The notes under the pieces are model-generated. The model was not told the origin of the DNA. It worked only from the letters and a program-made list of their open reading frames with translations, and ran no database searches. A DNA stretch of 64,000 nt from NCBI GenBank assembly GCA_949358305.1, contig OX442316.1, positions 12,214,001 to 12,278,000 on the forward strand. The letters are read 5' to 3'. This DNA is from Strigamia acuminata. Taxonomy: Eukaryota; Arthropoda; Chilopoda; Geophilomorpha; Linotaeniidae. The translations under genes were made by a program, and so were the position numbers. Below are positions 58,501 through 64,000 of this stretch, piece by piece. Positions within the stretch are counted from its first letter, which is position 1. Every line of letters begins with the position of its first letter.

Positions 58501-60135
58501 TTATCGTATCATAATTCATGACGAATAAATTAATAATGTGTATATTTAAAAAGAATAAAGAAAGAATCGAAATTCCAAGAAATGAAATTTTTCTTGTTGA
58601 CTTGCAGACTGCAGACAGCTTCCATTAAAAATTGTTTGACAAACCGTCACCAGACGTCTCGTTCGTAAACAAACATTATTTGGTAAGATTTATTATTTTT
58701 TTTTTTATATTTTTCTTAATCATTTAAATATTTATATCTTTTTAACCGAGATAAAACCATAAAATTATCCAATTAAACTGGTCTTGAAAAGAATAATTTA
58801 TAAAATTAGTCATCTAATAAGCGCAACATATTGTGTTATTAAATGGCTGCCATATTAATCACATGATAAAATAATTATGGATATGTAAAATTATATCAAG
58901 TAAACTGAATGGTTTTAAGGTCAAATTCCACACGAAGACGATCAACTTTCATCTTTCTCTCAATATTACATCCTGAAATCAGCTAGTTAGAATAATATCA
59001 TTCATTCATACACTAGTTATCGTCTGATAACCTTTTTGCCCAAAACTAATTACCTAATTTAATTCCAATTAATTCAATACGCAATTCACGCACGAATAAC
59101 GCACGTGAACGCTTGGAAATTGTTTCCTAAACCGATTTTGAAATTAAAAAAAAAAAAATTCTTACATTTTCAAATATTTGCACAATTTCTTGATAAATTG
59201 CGTCATTCTCATCAATGAAATTGATAAATCTTTTCCCGCCCCAGATATCCAATTAACCGGCTTTTTATCGAGTCGGCTTTCCTGCAGTATTATTCTAATT
59301 TTACATGGAAAACTTCGGTAGTATGTCTTTAAAAACCGACTAAATTTAGTATGAATACACACGTTTGATGCCGGTTATTTGTTTGTTTAAATTCGCATTC
59401 ATTTGTATATAAAAAAGACTAGAAGCGCAGCCATTTATTCGGCTAGTCCGTAACATACACGTGTTCCCACCGGGAAGTAACAATAGTTTGACTCGAAAAA
59501 ATGCCTCGTACCTTGTTTGGGGTTATTGTTGCTAATGTATGTGGGCGAATAAAACGCTGCGTTAAAGTGGAAATGCAATTTCGAAGTGTTTGAACAAAAG
59601 AAAGATTTTTACGACTTACCCAATTGCGTTAGTCGCTGAAAATTACTCCCGCCATACTGCAAAGAAGAGATGCGCCAACAGGCGGTGCAGTTGTCGATGT
59701 CGTCTTATTTATTTTTAGTGTCTTAATTTTTAAACAATTTAATTTAATATATAATAAAAAAACACGTTAATTTTTAAAATGTTAAATAATTCAACGTTAA
59801 TTTCTTTCTCGAAAATATATCAATTAAAAAATAAAAGCATTCACCACCTTGCGGCGACTACCAGAAGCTCGGTGGGCGAAGAACGTGACCGAAGTAACCA
59901 GTCGCACTAAAAAAACCGTGACTTTTCTTTGAAATTCACGGACTTTCAACCCCTTCGAGTAATTTAGTAATTTAATAATGAGCGCCTGCTACCCAACTTC
60001 CAAATTAGGAAGAAATACCTATTTGCTATTTATAACGGTTGCGAACGGTGTGCGAGCGACACTACCAAAAACATTTCAAAATTAAATTTCATATTCACGC
60101 GACCATGTTTCTATTTTGGATTTTCCGCACCAAAA
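55519..60135. other. Intergenic stretch between divergent genes
   Basis: It must hold the promoters and leaders of the phosphate transporter (minus) and the glycosyltransferase (plus). No convincing coding exon is seen; the frames of 60-100 codons near 57156-57615 and 58013-58348 are AT-rich and without motifs. Confidence 0.5.
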
Positions 60136-61319
60136 ATGGTCTGTAAAGGTATAAAGCAAAATGAAAAAAAAATGGTTAAAAAAATACATATATTTATTTT
60201 CCCTCTTTTCTAGTGCCACGGTCATCTTGCTGTTTCCTCAACTTGGCTTGCCATGTCAAGCCATTGGTGCTCCTATTCGTTTTTCTCCAAATTTCCCTCG
60301 TAATCGTCATAGTGCTTCACTTGCGTGGAGTCGTCAACTTGCTCTCCCCGCTGGATTTCAGCGCCCCGCTTCCCGAAAAGTACAAAAACTATTTAATTGT
60401 CAGTGATAACGAAGTGTTCAAATTACGTGATACAAATGCAGAATATTTTCGTACGGAGAAAAGAGTGTCGTGTTTAGTGGCCGGGACGAAATCGTGGGGT
60501 TTCAACAGATGTCAATGCTACGAGCACTGGCACGGAGATGACTGCGGCATCCCCGATGCGATCTGGCATTTGGAGAAACAAATTAAGTTGAAAAAGCGCG
60601 ACAAACCCCGGCGTTTAATTTACGCTTTCGGAGTGAATCGCTCGGTCGACCTGGTCGAAATTAGGATCCAAGAATTACGCGAAATCGTCGATGTGTTTAT
60701 TATATCGGAGCGGAATCGTTCTAGTCAAGAAGTGAGCGTTTTGTCGCAGTTATCCAAGGGCTGGCTATCGGATTACGCCGACCACTTGTTGTACATTAGA
60801 AACGCGAACGAGCATCGAGTTGGTGACGAGGACGACGATTTGCTCATCCACCAAATCCTCCATCACTTGAGCGACGTTAGGCCGGACGATTTCGTCATTT
60901 TCACGTCGTACGACGAAATCCCGCTGCAACAAATACTCTTATGCTTGAAACTGTACGACGGCTTTCCAGAGATTCTCTCCCTTCACTTCCAACAGCTCCT
61001 CAAAGGATTTTACAACGTACTTAATGCTTCCGATCAAAATATGAGCTTCCTGCCAACGGTCACGACCGTTCATTTCCTATTACACGATTGCGACGGCCAA
61101 AGTTCGTGTTTACATCGGCGCAATTCCGAGAACACGATCGGCTCGACGGAGCACCCAGCCGGATGGAAATGCAACCAGTGCAACAATGCAACGGCGCAGC
61201 ATGATTACGAGGAAAAGCCATCGTTTAATCCGTTGGTACCGAGATACGTATTGGCTCATAGAGCCAAGTTTTACTATTTGCTTAATCCCTTAGGAAACTC
61301 GACGAGGAAACCTAACTAA
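60136..61319 (+). CDS. GT17 family N-acetylglucosaminyltransferase (MGAT3-like)
   Basis: A 13-base coding exon (60136-60148, encoding M-V-C-K plus one base) is joined across a 65-bp intron to 60214-61319; 372 residues. One membrane anchor (about 19-45) is followed by a stem, a Cys-rich turn (CQCYEHWHGDDCG), and the GT17 domain: RLIYAFGVNRSVDLVEIRIQ, VDVFIISERN, RPDDFVIFTSYDEIP, LKLYDGF and AGWKCNQC. Vertebrate MGAT3 adds the bisecting GlcNAc to N-glycans in the Golgi; this layout (type II membrane protein) fits. The DADEIP of MGAT3 reads SYDEIP here, so one acidic residue of the putative metal site differs. The start is inferred: no in-frame ATG lies early in the long exon, and the tiny exon fits phase. 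Confidence 0.85.
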
Positions 61320-62154
61320 ACTAAACTCAACTAATGGTGGAATGTCAAATTAATAATAATAATATATTTCTAATTTATTGTTTGATACAAATGCAAAAAA
61401 CGGAAAGATGTATTTATATGGAATTTAAATTTGTGTAAATTTTATTACAATCGTTTCGTGAGAATGTATTTTTTGTAGGCGGCGAAAAAGCATAGTAAAA
61501 TCAAGTATATATAAAACATTTATTTGCTCTGATTTCTGATTATTTCTCTTTTTTTGCCAATCGTTAAATAAACAGCTGCAACTCTTCCAGAAAAATCCAA
61601 CCAATTGAAATGATTTCTTGCAACCAACGGAATTTACAGTTACCGTACTGTAGAAAAAGACACTTTTTTTCACCAAATCGATCACAAATTCAACGTCATT
61701 TTAAGCTTGCAGCGTCAACAAACGTCCGAATAAAGTTCCAGTAAATGATCAAACAATCCACTTACTTAAGTCTAACGCTTTTTCGAATGTAGTACAAAAA
61801 ATCGGCGCACTTTCCTTAAAACAACGGCGCACTTCGTAATTATTTACAAGACATATCGAGGAGAAAAAAAGGACATTTACATCAAACAAATACAGCATAT
61901 TTTTTTAAACCTCTTCTAACTTGAAAATTCACTACTTGTCTTTTCTAAATTTAACTAATCACTTATTTGTATTTATACGTCTTGAAATCAATTGGGTTAT
62001 TTTTTTAAAAAAAGAAATTGCTTAGGGAGCCATCCCACTGCCTGGACCACCAACATCGTTTACAATGTCGCATTTTACTGATATCGAAAGAGGATACCGA
62101 TAGTTCCTCTCCGTTTAACGGAAGACTGTGACAAATCCAATGTCTCCACTACAG
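61320..62154. other. Intergenic stretch between converging genes
   Basis: No gene is seen. The ends of the glycosyltransferase and the kinase converge here, so both 3' leaders lie in it. Confidence 0.6.
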
Positions 62155-64000
62155 TTACCGGCTCAGGCTATGAGATCGCTCCCTAATCCCGTTTTTTGCC
62201 CCTTCGTCGATACGAAAATCTGGATGGAGTTTGTCGAAAAAAGGATGTTTCAAGCTCTCGGCAAGGGTAATACGTTGGGATGGTTCGTACTCCAGCATTT
62301 GCGAAACTAAATCGAATAGTTGTCTGTGGTCTTCGTCATCGTTCAGAAGATAGCGCTGTCAAATTTAAAATCAAAACCAAATTAAAATAATTACCAAAAA
62401 CTCAATTAATTATTTCCAACCCGTAGAGGTTTGCAATTCTCGCGAACGTAACGGCCAGCAGAACTCTTTTCGTCCCAGTCAAGTCGCCCGTGGTAAAAAT
62501 ATTTGGTTCTAAATTAAAGAAAAATTTCACATTCAAATCAATTTTTCAAAGTAAACGAAACAAAACAGTATTATATAAATTACTTTGTTTTTCTACACAT
62601 TCTGTACGGAAGTGGACCTAAAATCCTTTCCATCATCGCAAGGTGTTCCCTATTATCATGAGTCTGTACAAAAACAAATAAATTTAATTTCCCAACAGCT
62701 GATGACAAGTAGCACTCCATTTACTTGAAACAGCGTCATGCCTAAGTATAATTCAAACAAAATGCACCCAATACTCCAAACATCGCATGGTTGTTGCCAG
62801 CCAAGTTCTGCAAAATAAATTAGGCGTTAAAATTCAACCTAATTTAGCTTGTTATTTTAGTTTACCTAAAATAACTTCTGGTGCTCTATAGTGTCTAGTG
62901 GAGACTATTGTGCTATGATGCTCGTGATCAAACGTTGCCGAACCAAAATCAATCAGTTTGATATGGGTGGATTTAACTCTTCTCACATCACGACGCTAAA
63001 ATTAAAAAAATTAAAAATTAAAAATAAAAATTAAAATTAAAAATATAAATTTTACCTTCTTATGATTATAGGTAACATCGTAATCGGAATTAATAAATAA
63101 TACATTTTCAGGTTTTAAGTCTGTGTGTGTAAGTTGATTATCATGAAGAACTAAAAAATAAAAAAAATAAATTATTTTATAAAATTCAATTTTCAATCTA
63201 TTTTCGACAAATTTACATTTTACGGCATAAGACAACTGATATCCAATGTGTCGGACCTGATCTAGTGGATACGGTTGATAGTTATTGTCCTTCTGGAAAA
63301 AAGCGTGAACTTTTAATTAAAATTCTCACAAAAATAAAATCCACAAAAACTTACTAAAAAGTCGAAAACACTCAACCCCAACATCTCAAAAGCAATGCAC
63401 ATGTGCCCGTGGTAATCGAACCAATCCAACATTTTTACACAATGACTGAAAATGAAAATATAAACGTTTTACATACATTACCGCATTATTTAACCTTCGC
63501 TAAGATAAACTTACTATCTGCCATCAGGATCTTTCTCCCCCAACTTCTCCAACACATTTATCTCAAGTTTAGCCGCTTCACGGTACTTTTCCACATTTTT
63601 TATAATCTTTAGTGCCAAAACCTGATCACTAAAGTAAAAATAAAAACCATAAATTACTCAATTTGCTAAATTAAGCTAAATTAACCCAATTTATTAAAAA
63701 TTAAAAAAAAAAAAAAAAAAATACAAAACATAATTTCTCCTCAACTTGTTCTTTATTACGGCGTTTGGCCTTGCTAAAATTACCTAAGCGCAACACTATT
63801 TTTGCCCTTCGTGTACACGTTAAATGTATTTGGCAACAACTATTGGGATTTCAATTTAAAAGAAAGCAAAAAATCTAATAATAAAGCATCTAAACTTAGA
63901 TTAAACTTCCAAAACACAAACTAAAACCGAATAAATTGTCCCCGAATCAAAATCGTATGGCTTACTTTTGTAAATCTTTCACTTTGACAACTTTTCCAAA
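62155..64000 (-). CDS. Doa: Doa/CLK-type LAMMER dual-specificity kinase, catalytic domain (5' end outside window)
   Basis: Visible exons: (edge)64000-63966, 63628-63515, 63445-63355, 63292-63217, 63150-63056, 62995-62866, 62807-62725, 62663-62584, 62508-62421 and 62355-62155. Motifs in order: FGKVVK (end of the Gly loop), VLALKII (ATP Lys), [16 protein letters not shown] (catalytic loop), LIDFGSAT (DFG), [21 protein letters not shown] and [12 protein letters not shown], the hallmark of LAMMER kinases. It ends with [16 protein letters not shown] and a short tail. LAMMER kinases phosphorylate SR splicing factors in the nucleus. The regulatory N-terminal part lies beyond the right edge. The symbol is given by family; a CLK name is equally apt. 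Confidence 0.93.

Overview
The window is animal nuclear DNA, most likely from an insect. It is AT-rich, the genes are cut by GT-AG introns (many only 50-100 bp long), and the recognisable genes (a LAMMER kinase of the Doa/CLK type, a claudin-like septate-junction-type protein, tetraspanin, FAM91, PiT phosphate transporter) together with BEL/Pao, Ty3/gypsy and hAT elements fit an arthropod. I could not resolve the order. Gene structures were built by hand from reading frames, splice consensus and phase; every multi-exon model listed keeps phase across all its junctions.

Left part (1-41915, + strand): one very large gene for a fused pseudouridine-degrading enzyme. The pseudouridine-5'-phosphate glycosidase half is packed into 1.7 kb (154-1808). 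A single 60-bp exon (6078-6137) carries the first strand of the PfkB kinase fold. The rest of the kinase lies at 38879-41915, after an intron of about 32.7 kb. That intron holds a tetraspanin gene on the opposite strand (19201-20631), a young full-length BEL/Pao retrotransposon with identical LTRs and a 5-bp target duplication (26706-32626), and a fossil Ty3/gypsy RNase H fragment split by a hAT-type MITE (7301-7624). An unassigned open exon at 1960-2154 could end a glycosidase-only transcript. A four-membrane claudin-like gene (39738-40740, minus) is nested in a later intron of the kinase half.

Middle (42-49 kb): a compact cluster. An EFHC-like DM10 protein (minus) and a CCDC127-like protein (plus) diverge from a shared 287-bp gap, and CCDC127 converges with a 19-exon FAM91 gene (minus). 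A single unassigned exon (49176-49346, minus) and a GC-richer higher-order minisatellite (about 50281-50905) follow.

Right part (51.8-64 kb): a PiT-type sodium/phosphate transporter (minus) with two homologous, frame-exclusive first coding exons; a GT17 (MGAT3-like) glycosyltransferase (plus); and the catalytic domain of a Doa/CLK LAMMER kinase (minus) that runs off the right edge. The neighbours show no sign of working in one pathway; the arrangement is ordinary eukaryotic gene order with nesting.
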